Source: an uncultured Polaribacter sp. (GTDB lineage Bacteria > Bacteroidota > Bacteroidia > Flavobacteriales > Flavobacteriaceae). Taken from it: a stretch of 64,000 nucleotides of DNA. Position numbers and translations under genes: made by a program. Below are positions 1 to 9,464 of the stretch, piece by piece (within the stretch, counting starts at the first letter, position 1; each line of letters begins with the position of its first letter). The notes under the pieces are model-generated. The model did no database searches, was not told where the DNA came from, and worked only from the letters and a program-made list of their open reading frames with translations. Location: the NCBI GenBank assembly GCA_943788865.1, contig CALSRX010000004.1:1-64000 (forward strand). Direction: 5' to 3'.

Positions 1-1844
1 ACAGATTTTGCTAAATTTCTTGGCTGATCAACATTTTTTCCTAACATCACAGCGATATGATACGACAATAATTGTAACGGTATTGTTGTTAACAAGGGTG
101 TTAACGCTTCTTCTGTATCTGGAATTTCAATTACATGATCTGCAATTTCTTTTACAGTTACATCACCTTCTGTAACAACAGCAATAATTTTACCGGCTCT
201 CGATTTAATTTCTTGAATATTACTTACCACTTTTTCATAATGTCCTTTATTAGTAGCAATTACAAAAATTGGCATGTTTTCATCAATTAAAGCAATTGGG
301 CCATGCTTCATTTCTGCTGCTGGATACCCTTCTGCATGGATATATGAAATTTCTTTCAGCTTTAAAGCTCCTTCTAATGCAACTGGAAAGTTATACCCTC
401 TTCCTAAATACAAACAATTAGTTGCGTCTTTATAAACAGAAGCGATATGTTTTACTTCGTCATTCTTTTTCAATAATTCTTCTACTTTACCAGGAATTAA
501 CTGTAATTGGTATAAGTATGAATGAAATACCGATTTTGAAATTGTTCCTTTTTCTTTTCCTAATTTTAAAGCAATTAATGTTAAAAGTGTAATTTGGGTT
601 GTAAAAGCTTTTGTTGAAGCAACTCCAATTTCTGGACCTGCATGTGTATAGGAACCTGCATCACTTTCTCTAGCAATTGAAGACCCAACCACATTACAAA
701 CACCAAAAACAAATGCTCCTTTAGATTTTGCTAATTTAATTGCCGCTAATGTATCTGCTGTTTCCCCTGATTGAGAGATTGCGATAACTACATCTTTTTC
801 TGTAATGATAGGGTTTCTATATCTAAACTCAGAAGCATACTCTACCTCAACAGGTATTCTTGCAAGATCTTCAAATAAATATTCTGCGACTAACCCTGCG
901 TGCCAAGATGTTCCACAGGCAACAATAATAATTCTATTAGCGTTTAAAAATCTTTCTATATGGTCGTCAACTCCAGACATTCTTATAATGCCTTCATTTG
1001 GCAACATTCTTCCTCTATAAGTATCTAAAATAGCTTTAGGCTGCTCATAAATTTCCTTCAACATAAAATGGTCATAACCACCTTTTTCTATTTGCTCTAA
1101 ATTCATTTGAAGTTCATGAATTTTTGCAACCACTGAAGAATCATCATAGATTTTACGAACTCGAATTCCTTTATCCAGTTTTATAATTGCTAGCTCTTCA
1201 TCATCAAGGTAAATAACATCTTTTGTGTATTCTAAAAACGGAGAGGCATCAGAAGCAACAAAAAACTCTTTATTGTTTTCTCCAACTCCGATTGCAATTG
1301 GACTTCCTAAACGAGCAACAACAATTTCATTTGGTTTTGTTTTGTCAAATACCGCTATGGCATATGCACCAATTACTTGGGTTAATGCTAATTGAACAGC
1401 TTTACCTAACTTACATCCTTCTTTCTTTTTTACTTCTTCAATTAGATTGACTAAAACCTCTGTATCCGTGTCGCTCTTAAAAACGTATCCTCTTTTGATA
1501 AGTTCTTTCTTTATGGTGTCGTAGTTTTCAATAATTCCGTTATGAACAATTACAAGTTCTCCAGACATTGAAGTATGTGGGTGAGAATTTATATCATTAG
1601 GAACACCGTGTGTTGCCCATCTTGTGTGACCTATTCCTATATTCCCTTTTTTGCTTTCTGGATTTCTGTTTGCAATATCTTTTAGATCTGATACTTTTCC
1701 TTTCGTTTTAGAGACATGAATGTTTTCTGCATCAAACATCATTATACCTGCACTGTCGTAACCTCTATACTCTAATCTTTGTAATCCGTTTATAACAATT
1801 GGATAGGCTTCTCTATAACCTATGTAACCTGTAATTCCGCACAT
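1..1844 (-). CDS. glmS: Glutamine--fructose-6-phosphate aminotransferase (isomerizing), 3' end cut by the window
   Basis: This cytosolic enzyme makes glucosamine-6-phosphate from fructose-6-phosphate and glutamine, the first step toward UDP-GlcNAc for peptidoglycan and LPS. The reading frame starts at the ATG at 1844 and stays open for 614 codons to the window edge. The start reads MCGITGYIGY, so Cys2 becomes the N-terminal glutaminase nucleophile once Met is removed. The class II glutamine amidotransferase domain (about 1-220) includes GHTRWATHG. Two SIS sugar-isomerase domains follow, with ACGTSWHAG and ISQSGETADT in the first and ALEGALKLKEISY in the second. The last visible residues, DQPRNLAKSV, are the usual near-C-terminus, so only about three residues are missing. 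It follows the DUF4270 lipoprotein gene with a 10-nt gap and is probably co-transcribed with it. Confidence 0.97.
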   Translation of the reverse strand, partial: MCGITGYIGYREAYPIVINGLQRLEYRGYDSAGIMMFDAENIHVSKTKGKVSDLKDIANRNPESKKGNIGIGHTRWATHGVPNDINSHPHTSMSGELVIVHNGIIENYDTIKKELIKRGYVFKSDTDTEVLVNLIEEVKKKEGCKLGKAVQLALTQVIGAYAIAVFDKTKPNEIVVARLGSPIAIGVGENNKEFFVASDASPFLEYTKDVIYLDDEELAIIKLDKGIRVRKIYDDSSVVAKIHELQMNLEQIEKGGYDHFMLKEIYEQPKAILDTYRGRMLPNEGIIRMSGVDDHIERFLNANRIIIVACGTSWHAGLVAEYLFEDLARIPVEVEYASEFRYRNPIITEKDVVIAISQSGETADTLAAIKLAKSKGAFVFGVCNVVGSSIARESDAGSYTHAGPEIGVASTKAFTTQITLLTLIALKLGKEKGTISKSVFHSYLYQLQLIPGKVEELLKKNDEVKHIASVYKDATNCLYLGRGYNFPVALEGALKLKEISYIHAEGYPAAEMKHGPIALIDENMPIFVIATNKGHYEKVVSNIQEIKSRAGKIIAVVTEGDVTVKEIADHVIEIPDTEEALTPLLTTIPLQLLSYHIAVMLGKNVDQPRNLAKS

Positions 1845-1854
1845 AGCACTATTT

Positions 1855-3387
1855 CTATTTTTTCTTTGAGTATGATATTTTTAATCGAGCTTTTCTTGCT
1901 CCATTAGAACTTGAGTGGTTTAATAAGGTCACAACTTTCGGGTTCCAGCTATAGTCTGTAACCAAACTATCTGTTCCTGTTGTTGGAAAATCAGTCGAGT
2001 TTAAAACCTTAAGTCCTAAAATTGGATTGTAATTTGAATTCCCATTTAATAAATCAGAAATATAATCTGTAATTTTAAAGGTATAATAATCTGGCTTATC
2101 ATCGGTTTTTACCAAACCACCACCAAATGAATCTGGCCCTTCTGAAAGGACGTCTTTTATTTGAGATTTAGTGTTTCCATCTTTAAACAAAAACAGCTTA
2201 TAAGGAGTAGCAATGGTGTCGGTTCCTACAATATTTTGATTCACATAAAAAGTTAACGAAGCGTCATTAATTAGTAAATTTTTACTTCTTAACACGGCTA
2301 ATTGATTTGCATCAAACAACTGCACCTGAGCTCTATTTCCAGCAGTTCCTTGTAAAACAATGTTTCCGTTGTCTGGATATACTTTTTCATCCATCTTATA
2401 AACACTTGTGCTAAAGTTTGAAAGTGCAAACGAATTTGTTTTCTCTATTGTATCTAGCACAGTTGTTCCTCCTTTCAAAACAGTTTTGGTATATCTAATC
2501 TCAATTGATGGTCTTAAACTAAGATCTAGCGTGTTTATTTTAAACGATATTAATGAGCCTTCATTTCCTGTCGCCTGAATATAAAGCCCTTTAAAGTATT
2601 CATCTAGAGCATCTTGACTTGTAAAATTTGAACTATCAAGTTGATCTACAAAAATCTGTTTTATTTTAGCTTCATCTAAGGTAATTCTCGCAAAAGGATT
2701 GTTGTTTGATAATCTAAGTGTATCTGTTTTATATACTGTACCATTGCTCAATCTTCTTTTAAATATCATTAAAGTATCTGTAGCTACTGGTGTAAAAGGG
2801 TAATTTACTTGAGTATTTAATTCTCCTGGAAGAATTTGATATGTTTTGTCTGATTGAAAATTACTTGCCTTTGAAGGATCTACAGGGTCTAACCTGCTCA
2901 TATACGTATCAGATCTGTATACGTTAAGTGTAAATGGTCTTGTTTGATCTCCAATAATTGAATCTAAGGTGTAATCTGCTGTTGTTCCTGATTTTAAAGT
3001 TGCTTGATAAGGTAACATTAAAAATACAGTGTCAATTGTTGTAACAACAGTTGTATCATTCCCATAGACTCTCTCTGCATTATCTTTAAAAGTAATACCT
3101 GTGTCTAATCCTAATTGAGAAACAATTGAGGCTTGAATTTTTTCGTAATTTGGATTGTTGTATACTCCTAAAAGATATTGATCTAGTGTTCCTCCAATAG
3201 TTAACCCATCTGCTCTAACACTTGTAACCTGTTTGTTTGTAATTACAATATCAATAATAGTATCTTTTGTTTCAAACTTCGTGTTACTTACTACTGAAGT
3301 TGCAATGTCTTGAAAATCTTTTTCGCAAGAAACTACCATTGTTATAAACAATATAAACACGCTAATATATGCACTCTTTTTAATCAT
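1855..3387 (-). CDS. DUF4270 family lipoprotein
   Basis: A 510-residue lipoprotein of the Bacteroidota DUF4270 family, whose function is unknown. The N-terminus is a lipoprotein signal (MIKKSAYISVFILFITMVVSC) with the acylated Cys at position 21, so the mature protein should sit in the outer membrane or face the periplasm. The rest is rich in beta-strand-type sequence, Asp, Thr and Ser, with no enzyme motif that I recognise. It lies 20 nt after the GT5-like gene and 10 nt before glmS. From memory, the order GT5-like, DUF4270, glmS divergent from panC is widely kept in Flavobacteriaceae. That suggests an envelope-related role, which is inference. Confidence 0.9.
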   Translation of the reverse strand: MIKKSAYISVFILFITMVVSCEKDFQDIATSVVSNTKFETKDTIIDIVITNKQVTSVRADGLTIGGTLDQYLLGVYNNPNYEKIQASIVSQLGLDTGITFKDNAERVYGNDTTVVTTIDTVFLMLPYQATLKSGTTADYTLDSIIGDQTRPFTLNVYRSDTYMSRLDPVDPSKASNFQSDKTYQILPGELNTQVNYPFTPVATDTLMIFKRRLSNGTVYKTDTLRLSNNNPFARITLDEAKIKQIFVDQLDSSNFTSQDALDEYFKGLYIQATGNEGSLISFKINTLDLSLRPSIEIRYTKTVLKGGTTVLDTIEKTNSFALSNFSTSVYKMDEKVYPDNGNIVLQGTAGNRAQVQLFDANQLAVLRSKNLLINDASLTFYVNQNIVGTDTIATPYKLFLFKDGNTKSQIKDVLSEGPDSFGGGLVKTDDKPDYYTFKITDYISDLLNGNSNYNPILGLKVLNSTDFPTTGTDSLVTDYSWNPKVVTLLNHSSSNGARKARLKISYSKKK

Positions 3388-3407
3388 TTTTCCTTTTAAA
3401 TAACTGG

Positions 3408-4220
3408 TTACTTTGCTAAAACTTCGTTAGCATAAAAATTTAAATAAGCTTCGGTTAGGTTTTCTTCTGTTTGATAATCTAAAACAGGTTTATTGTTTTC
3501 TTCAATAAAACTATTTAACTCCTCAGAAATACTTTCGCTTCCTTTAATAACTGCATCAGAATTTTCTATTGCACTTTTAAGGATATTTGTATGGTTTGGT
3601 AATTTTAGAATAGTGGTTTTATCTGCATCAATTTTGTCAAATTTCACTTTATCCGCCAATGATGAGTTTAACGTTCCTTCAAAATCATTATTGTAAATAG
3701 AAGTTACTATTTTACTTTCTGTAAATAAAGGTTCTTCTTTATAAAACTCTTTCAAATATAAAGGCAACAAAGAAGCCATCCACCCATGAATATGAATAAT
3801 GTCGGGCGCCCAATTTAATTTCTTTACGGTTTCTATAACACCTTTTGCAAAAAAGATAGCTCTTTCATCATTGTCTTCAAACAATTTATCGTCTTCGTCA
3901 GTAAAAATTGCTTTACGCTTAAAATACTCTTCATTATCAATAAAGTACACTTGCATTCTCTCTTTTGGAATGGATGCAACTTTAATAATTAATGGCATAT
4001 CCATATCGTTAATTATTAAATTCATTCCTGATAACCTAATTACTTCGTGTAACTGATGTCTTCTTTCATTGATTACGCCAAACCTTGGCATAAAAATTCG
4101 TGTCTGAACACCATTAGAATGGGCATTTCTAGCAGCATTAAATGCTGTTGATGCCATTTCTGTTTCTGGTAAATATGGTACTACTTCAGACGAAACGTAT
4201 AATATTCTCTTATCTTTCAT
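3408..4220 (-). CDS. Short glycogen/starch synthase-like protein (GT5 N-terminal domain only)
   Basis: 270 residues from the ATG at 4220; the open frame extends upstream to 4253, but MKDKRILYVSSEVVP is the natural GT5 start. It matches the N-terminal Rossmann-like half of glycogen synthase, with YVSSEVVPY and the DIIHIHGWMASLLPLYLK segment. Two features argue against ordinary synthase activity. The protein is about half the usual length and lacks the C-terminal GT-B domain. The ADP-glucose-binding KTGGL motif that normally follows SEVAPF is replaced by LPETEMAS at residues 17-24. It is often annotated as glycogen synthase, but a binding or regulatory role is just as likely. It is divergent from panC and starts an operon with the DUF4270 and glmS genes. 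Confidence 0.85.
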   Translation of the reverse strand: MKDKRILYVSSEVVPYLPETEMASTAFNAARNAHSNGVQTRIFMPRFGVINERRHQLHEVIRLSGMNLIINDMDMPLIIKVASIPKERMQVYFIDNEEYFKRKAIFTDEDDKLFEDNDERAIFFAKGVIETVKKLNWAPDIIHIHGWMASLLPLYLKEFYKEEPLFTESKIVTSIYNNDFEGTLNSSLADKVKFDKIDADKTTILKLPNHTNILKSAIENSDAVIKGSESISEELNSFIEENNKPVLDYQTEENLTEAYLNFYANEVLAK

Positions 4221-4250
4221 TAAATCTATCCCTTTATAATATAAGAAGTG

Positions 4251-4258
4251 CAAAAATA
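4251..4258 (-). promoter_or_regulatory. -7 promoter element for the GT5-like/DUF4270/glmS operon
   Basis: On the minus strand this reads TATTTTTG, matching the Bacteroidota consensus TAnnTTTG, and lies 30 nt before the ATG at 4220. It is back-to-back with the panC promoter in the 101-bp divergent gap. I did not find a convincing -33 element. Confidence 0.6.
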
Positions 4259-4290
4259 CACTTTTTTATGCTAATTTCATGTTAAAATGC

Positions 4291-4298
4291 TAAGTTTG
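4291..4298 (+). promoter_or_regulatory. -7 promoter element for panC
   Basis: TAAGTTTG matches the Bacteroidota TAnnTTTG consensus and ends 23 nt before the panC ATG at 4322. That predicts a short leader of about 15-18 nt. Confidence 0.6.
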
Positions 4299-4321
4299 CA
4301 CACATTTTACAAGTACTATTT

Positions 4322-5161
4322 ATGCAAGTTTTCGAAAAAAAGAGCGCTTTAATTCATTGTTTATCTTTACTTAAAGGAAAAAATAAGCAAATTGGTTTTG
4401 TTCCAACAATGGGCGCTTTGCATAAAGGGCATCAATCTTTGGTGTTAAAATCAATAGAAAATAACGATTATACTGTTGTGAGTATTTTTGTAAATCCTAC
4501 TCAATTTAACAATGTTGATGACTTAAAAAAATATCCTAAAACGCTAAAAAAAGACCTAGAATTACTTGAAAAAAGTGGTTGTGATATTGTTTTTATTCCT
4601 TCTGTTGCAGAAATCTATGCCAAAAAAATTATTTCTAAACTATATTCTTTTGATGGTATCGAAAACCAAATGGAAGGAAAATTTAGAAAAGGTCACTTTG
4701 ATGGTGTGGCAACCATCGTTCAAACACTTTTTGAAATAATTGAGCCAACTAATGCTTACTTTGGAGAAAAAGATTTTCAGCAATTACAAGTTGTTAAAAA
4801 ATTAGTAGAAAAAGAAAAACTACCAACCAACGTTATTGGTTGTCCTATTTATAGAGAAAAAGATGGATTGGCAATGAGCTCTAGAAATATTCGCCTTTCT
4901 AATGAACAAAGATTAGAGGTTCCTTTAATTTACAAAACATTAAAAAAAGCTGTCGAATTTGCAAAGACCAAATCAATTAAAGATATTTATGAATTTGTGC
5001 AAAATGAATTTGGTGCCTCTTCTCTAAAATTAGAATACTTTACAATTGCAGAAGAAAGCACTTTAAAAGAGGTTTCAGAAATTAATTTTAATAAAAAAAA
5101 CAGAGCCTTTATTGCTGTAAATGTTGGTCAAATTAGATTAATTGACAATCTTTCTCTATAA
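4322..5161 (+). CDS. panC: Pantothenate synthetase
   Basis: PanC joins pantoate and beta-alanine with ATP to make pantothenate, the precursor of coenzyme A. The 279-residue length is standard. The first ATP-binding signature PTMGALHKGH lies near residues 29-38. The FGEKDFQQLQVV segment and the MSSRN motif of the nucleotidyltransferase fold are intact. The gene is followed after 68 nt by panD, which makes the beta-alanine, so the two final branches of the pathway are adjacent. It is divergent from the GT5-like gene and has its own TAAGTTTG promoter element. Confidence 0.97.
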   Translation: MQVFEKKSALIHCLSLLKGKNKQIGFVPTMGALHKGHQSLVLKSIENNDYTVVSIFVNPTQFNNVDDLKKYPKTLKKDLELLEKSGCDIVFIPSVAEIYAKKIISKLYSFDGIENQMEGKFRKGHFDGVATIVQTLFEIIEPTNAYFGEKDFQQLQVVKKLVEKEKLPTNVIGCPIYREKDGLAMSSRNIRLSNEQRLEVPLIYKTLKKAVEFAKTKSIKDIYEFVQNEFGASSLKLEYFTIAEESTLKEVSEINFNKKNRAFIAVNVGQIRLIDNLSL

Positions 5162-5217
5162 AAAAAGAAATCATTTCGTTTTTAGCTTTTTTAAGATACA
5201 AATACATTTAAAAGTTT

Positions 5218-5225
5218 TATTTTTG
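5218..5225 (+). promoter_or_regulatory. -7 promoter element placing panD on a leaderless transcript
   Basis: TATTTTTG ends only 4 nt before the panD ATG at 5230. Bacteroidota transcripts usually start about 5-8 nt after this element, so the ATG would be at or next to the RNA 5' end. No Shine-Dalgarno sequence could fit. The folB and LuxE-like genes show the same geometry. Confidence 0.6.
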
Positions 5226-5229
5226 CGGC

Positions 5230-5580
5230 ATGTTAGTGCAAGTAGTAAAATCTAAAATTCACCGAGTTAAAGTAACGGGTGCAGATTTAAATTATATTGG
5301 AAGTATTGCCATTGACTTAGAGTTAATGGAGGCAGCCAATATTATTGAGGGAGAGAAAGTGCAAATTGTTAACAACAATAACGGAGAGCGCTTAGAAACA
5401 TACGTAATTCCTGGGAAAAGAGGGAGTGGAGAGATTACACTAAATGGTGCCGCTGCAAGAAGAGTTGCTGTGGGTGACGTGCTGATATTAATTGCGTATG
5501 CATTTATGGATTTTGAAGAGGCAAAAGAATTTAAACCTTCTTTAGTTTTTCCAAATGAAAAAACAAATACACTTACATAA
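5230..5580 (+). CDS. panD: Aspartate 1-decarboxylase proenzyme
   Basis: PanD decarboxylates aspartate to beta-alanine for pantothenate synthesis. It is a pyruvoyl enzyme made as a proenzyme. The self-cleavage site is Gly24-Ser25 in [10 protein letters not shown], and Ser25 becomes the pyruvoyl group. The downstream [19 protein letters not shown] core and the 116-residue length are typical of the family. Its stop codon is followed after 3 nt by the TTG start of the flippase-like gene, so the two are probably translated from one message. The promoter element upstream implies a leaderless mRNA. Confidence 0.97.
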   Translation: MLVQVVKSKIHRVKVTGADLNYIGSIAIDLELMEAANIIEGEKVQIVNNNNGERLETYVIPGKRGSGEITLNGAAARRVAVGDVLILIAYAFMDFEEAKEFKPSLVFPNEKTNTLT

Positions 5581-5583
5581 GGT

Positions 5584-6534
5584 TTGAGTAGAACAACAAA
5601 AAAAACACTACAAATTATTTTACCTCTTGTTTTAGGAGGTTTTTTAGTCTGGTACTCTTTATCTAATATTTCTATTACCACTTTGATTGCGTATTTTAAA
5701 AATGCCAATTATTGGTGGATTGGATTGGGTTTATTTTTTGGAATTCTTAGTCATTTATCTAGAGCGTATCGTTGGAAATTTATTCTTGAACCCATTGGAT
5801 ACAAACCAAAACTAGGAAACAGCATTTTAGCAGTTTTAGTTGGGTATTTAGTGAATTTAGCAATTCCAAGAGCAGGAGAAGTTTCTAGAGCTGCAGTCTT
5901 AGCAAATTACGAAAATGTCCCGTTTGAAAAAGGTTTTGGGACTATTGTAGCAGAACGAATTGCTGATTTAATTATGATGATGATTATCATTTTAATTACA
6001 CTTTTTGTGCAATTTGATTTTATCTATAATTTACTGACCAAAAACTTTGATCCAACAAAAATCATACTCTTAATTGTGCTATTAATTGTTGGTTTTTATG
6101 TGTTCACCTCCTTTGTAAAGAAAGCAACAAAAGGATTTCTTCTAAAAATAAAAGCTTTTGTTTCTGGACTTATTGAAGGTGTTACTAGCATCTTTAAAAT
6201 GAAAAAGAAATGGGCATTTATTTTTCATACTGTTTTTATTTGGGGAATGTATGTGGCAATGTTTTGGGCTACAATACCAGCTATTGAAGGATTACAGGTG
6301 CCAATTGGTGGCGTTTTAATTGGCTTTATTGCTGGCGCATTTAGTATTGCGGCAACCAATGGCGGAGTTGGTTTATATCCTGTTGCAGTTACCGGAGCTT
6401 TGGCTTTGTTTGGGGTACCAGAAGAACCCGCAACAGCTTTTGGTTGGATTATGTGGACTGCCCAAACAGCTATGATTGTTGTTTTTGGTGGATTGTCTTT
6501 TTTAGCGCTTCCTATCTATAATAAAAACAAGTAA
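5584..6534 (+). CDS. Flippase-like integral membrane protein (lysylphosphatidylglycerol synthase TM family)
   Basis: A 316-residue polytopic inner-membrane protein of the family covering the membrane half of MprF-type proteins. Several hydrophobic segments are visible, with the family's AIPRAGEVSRAAVLA motif near residue 97 and the GGVGLYPVAVTGALAL segment near the C-terminus. There is no soluble aminoacyl-transfer domain, so this is a stand-alone membrane unit, probably handling a lipid or lipid-linked substrate; the substrate is unknown. The start is a TTG at 5584, three bases after the panD stop. No in-frame ATG occurs until well inside the protein. The order panC, panD, this gene, radA is, as far as I recall, conserved in flavobacteria. 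Confidence 0.88.
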   Translation: MSRTTKKTLQIILPLVLGGFLVWYSLSNISITTLIAYFKNANYWWIGLGLFFGILSHLSRAYRWKFILEPIGYKPKLGNSILAVLVGYLVNLAIPRAGEVSRAAVLANYENVPFEKGFGTIVAERIADLIMMMIIILITLFVQFDFIYNLLTKNFDPTKIILLIVLLIVGFYVFTSFVKKATKGFLLKIKAFVSGLIEGVTSIFKMKKKWAFIFHTVFIWGMYVAMFWATIPAIEGLQVPIGGVLIGFIAGAFSIAATNGGVGLYPVAVTGALALFGVPEEPATAFGWIMWTAQTAMIVVFGGLSFLALPIYNKNK

Positions 6535-6574
6535 TTTTATTTTCATTCTTGAAGATAAATAACCTTGAAACTTG

Positions 6575-6582
6575 TAACTTTG
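6575..6582 (+). promoter_or_regulatory. -7 promoter element for radA
   Basis: TAACTTTG matches TAnnTTTG and ends 21 nt before the radA ATG at 6604. It lies in the 69-bp gap after the flippase-like gene. Confidence 0.5.
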
Positions 6583-6603
6583 AGACTTTGAAACTCTTTT
6601 TAA

Positions 6604-7963
6604 ATGGCTAAAGTTAAAACTTCTTTTTTTTGTCAAAACTGTGGAGCACAAACTCCAAAATGGACAGGGCAATGTTCTACGTGTGCCGAATGGAATACAA
6701 TTGTAGAGGAAGTAATTCAGAAAGAAGAAAAAAGAAGTTGGAAACAATCTACCTCTTTAAAACAGAAAGCAAAACCGCTGAGAATTGATGAAATTCAGCT
6801 CAATCCAGAAGAGCGAATTAAAACTAATAACAACGAATTAGATACTGTTTTAGGTGGTGGTTTGGTAAAAGGTTCTGTTACGCTTTTGGGCGGTGAGCCA
6901 GGTATTGGAAAATCAACATTGTTATTGCAAGTTGCCTTGTCAATATCTCAAAAAGTATTGTATGTATCTGGTGAAGAAAGCCAGTCTCAAATAAAAATGA
7001 GAGCAGAAAGAATTGACGCATCAACATCTAACTGCTTCATTTTAACCGAAACCAACACCCAGCAAATATTTAAAAACATAGAAGAGGTTCAGCCAGAGTT
7101 TTTAATCATTGATTCTATTCAAACTTTACATACAGAATCTATCGATGCTACTCCAGGAAGCATTTCTCAGATTAGAGAGACCACGGCAGAATTGATCAAG
7201 TTTGCTAAAGAAACTGCAACTCCAGTTTTATTAATTGGCCACATCAACAAAGAAGGGCAAATTGCTGGCCCAAAAATTTTAGAGCACATGGTAGATGTTG
7301 TCTTGCAATTTGAAGGCGATAGAAATCATACGTATAGAATTTTAAGAGCTCAAAAAAACAGATTTGGCTCTACGGCAGAATTAGGAATTTACGAAATGTT
7401 GTCTGATGGATTGAGAGAGATTTCAAATCCGTCTGAAATATTAATTTCTAAGAAAGATGCCGACTTAAGCGGAACAGCAATTGCATCCACTTTAGAGGGG
7501 ATTCGTCCTTTAATGATAGAAATTCAAGCCTTAGTTTCTACTGCTGTTTATGGAACTCCACAACGTTCTACAACAGGTTACAATTTAAAAAGATTGCACA
7601 TGATTTTGGCTGTTTTAGAAAAAAGAGCCGGGTTTAAACTAGGCGCAAAAGATGTTTTTTTAAATGTTACTGGCGGCATACATGTAGATGACCCGGCTAT
7701 AGATTTAGCAGTTGTAGCAGCAATTTTATCCTCTAATGAAGACGTTGCAATTGCGCCGCATGTTTGTTTTGCAGCAGAGGTTGGTTTGGCAGGAGAAATT
7801 AGACCTGTTTCTAAAATAGATCAACGTATTAGCGAGGCAGAAAAATTGGGTTACACCAAATTTGTAGCTTCAAAATACAATAAAATAGCCTCTAAAAACA
7901 GTAAAGATTCAGTTGATTCTTGTTGGAAAAGTTGAAGAAGCTTTTGCTACGTTGTTTGCATAA
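6604..7963 (+). CDS. radA: DNA repair protein RadA, with a frameshift in the last codons
   Basis: RadA (Sms) is a RecA-like ATPase that promotes branch migration during recombinational repair. The protein shows the N-terminal zinc finger (Cys10, Cys13, Cys24, Cys27), the Walker A motif GGEPGIGKSTLL, the RadA-specific KNRFG motif (in AQKNRFGSTAELG) and the C-terminal Lon-like domain. The uninterrupted frame stops at 7935 after 443 residues with an atypical tail. Removing one A from the AAA at about 7903-7906 restores KIQLILVGKVEEAFATLFA and a stop at 7961-7963, which is the family's normal C-terminus. The indel is therefore probably an error or a very recent mutation. It is the first of many in the next 6 kb. 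Confidence 0.93.
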
Positions 7964-7965
7964 AA

Positions 7966-7995
7966 AAACCGAACATTTCTGCTCGGTTTATTTTT
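7966..7995 (+). terminator. Bidirectional terminator between radA and hemD
   Basis: AAACCGA (7966-7972) pairs with TCGGTTT (7983-7989) around a 10-nt loop. It is followed by a T-rich run on the plus strand and preceded by an A-run that serves the minus strand. It separates the convergent radA and hemD genes. Confidence 0.65.
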
Positions 7996-8030
7996 CTATT
8001 ATAAAAGTTTCTGAAATAAGTCTAAATCTA

Positions 8031-8778
8031 TTATTTCTTATTTACTTCTTTAATATACTTTTCTAGTGCCATCGTCATTGATGGTGTTTCTGGAGCAGGT
8101 GCCATGATGTTACACTGTTAATCCGGCATCTGTTACCGCTTTAATGGTTGTGTTTCCAAAAGCAGCAATGCGTGTGTTGTTTTGCTTAAATTCTGGGAAA
8201 TTTTCAAATAAAGAATCAATTCCAGATGGACTAAAAAACACTAAAATATCATAAAAAACATCTTCTAAATCAGACAAGTCGCTTACTACTGTTTTGTATA
8301 AAACTGCTTGTTTCCAATCAACTCCTAAGGCATTTAACTCTTCAGGGATTAAGTCTTTTAATTTATCAGAAGCTGGTAATAAGAATTTTTCGTCTTTATG
8401 TTTTTTAATCAATTTACATAATTCCGGAAAAGTTCTATTTCCTACATAAATCTTACGTTTTCTATACACAACGTACTTTTGCAAATAATAAGCAACAGCT
8501 TCAGACTGACAAAAATATTTCATCGAATCTGGCACTTTAAAACGCATTTCTTCAGCTACTCTGAAAAAATTATCTACTGCGTTTCTACTTGTTAAAATAA
8601 TTGCAGTGTGTTGATTTAAGTCGACTTTTTGAGCCCTAACTTCTTTTACAGGAACCCCTTCTACGTGTATAAAAGATCTAAAATCAATTTTTACTTTCTG
8701 TTTTTCAGACAAGTCGAAGTAAGGTGACGTTTCCGTTTTTGGAGCTGGTTGCGACACCAATATTGTTTTCACTTTCAT
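8031..8778 (-). CDS. hemD: Uroporphyrinogen-III synthase, frameshifted near the C-terminus
   Basis: HemD closes and inverts hydroxymethylbilane to uroporphyrinogen III in haem synthesis. The sequence has the two-lobed HemD pattern: TAIILTSRNAVDNFF in one lobe, LVFFSPSGIDSLFENF and AAFGNTTIKAVTDAGL in the other. The unbroken frame ends at 8110 after 222 residues. Removing one base from the GTGTAAC at about 8104-8110 joins it to a downstream frame encoding MAPAPETPSMTMALEKYIKE. That tail is typical of flavobacterial HemD and stops at 8031, giving about 248 residues. The gene sits 14 nt downstream of the DUF4271 gene and should share its transcript. Confidence 0.9.
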
Positions 8779-8792
8779 ATATCTCCTTTTTA

Positions 8793-9438
8793 TTAAACAG
8801 TTATTTTATAAATAATTAATAACGGTGCTATTTCAAGTGCGCAAAGGTACAAAATAAAATAAAACAACTTATTAATAATCAAGTTTTTGTTGTTTATAAA
8901 TGTTATCACAAAACTTAAGGCAAATAGTAATAAAAAAACGCTTAACAAAATGTAACTATTTAAAAAAGCAGTAGGTTGTAAATATCAAAAACGGAAAGAG
9001 AAACAACGCAATATTGTATAAATATCCCAATTTTGCAGCAACAAAATAAGCTAACTCATTTTTGATTTCAAACAAGTGGCATAATAACAAAGTCTAAAAC
9101 TACAAACACTGTAAAATACCCAAAAACAAAAGCAGTAATTTTTATATAGAGCTCAAAATTTTTTTCTATCTTCTGGCAGCAACCATTCTGCTAAATAAAG
9201 AAAGAAAAGTGCATATACAACTACAGAAAAAACAAACAAAACAATGTTAAAGCCATTAAAAAATGAAGCTCTTCTCTTCTACTTTTTTTTCGATAAATCC
9301 TTTTAAAAAAATTGCTCTTGAATATTCAAAAATTTTCCGATGATTTAGTGTTTTTAAAACAACCAATAATAAAAGGCATAATAGATAAACAAGCGTCAAC
9401 CAATTATTAGATATTTCTATACGTTCTAGAGCCTGCAT
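8793..9438 (-). pseudogene. DUF4271 membrane protein gene, several frameshifts
   Basis: Only the first 60 residues, from the ATG at 9438, are in one frame. Reading on through indels recovers hydrophobic segments in consistent order, such as FNIVLFVFSVVVYALFFLYL, then ITAFVFGYFTVFVVLDFVIM, then AYFVAAKLGYLYNIALFLFP, ending in KITV and a stop at 8793. This is the DUF4271 family, about 215 residues with multiple membrane segments, commonly found directly upstream of hemD in flavobacteria. The role is unknown. Because the neighbouring essential genes show the same kind of damage, sequencing error is a better explanation than real decay. Confidence 0.8.
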
Positions 9439-9464
9439 TATATTGTTTTATGAAAGATATAACA

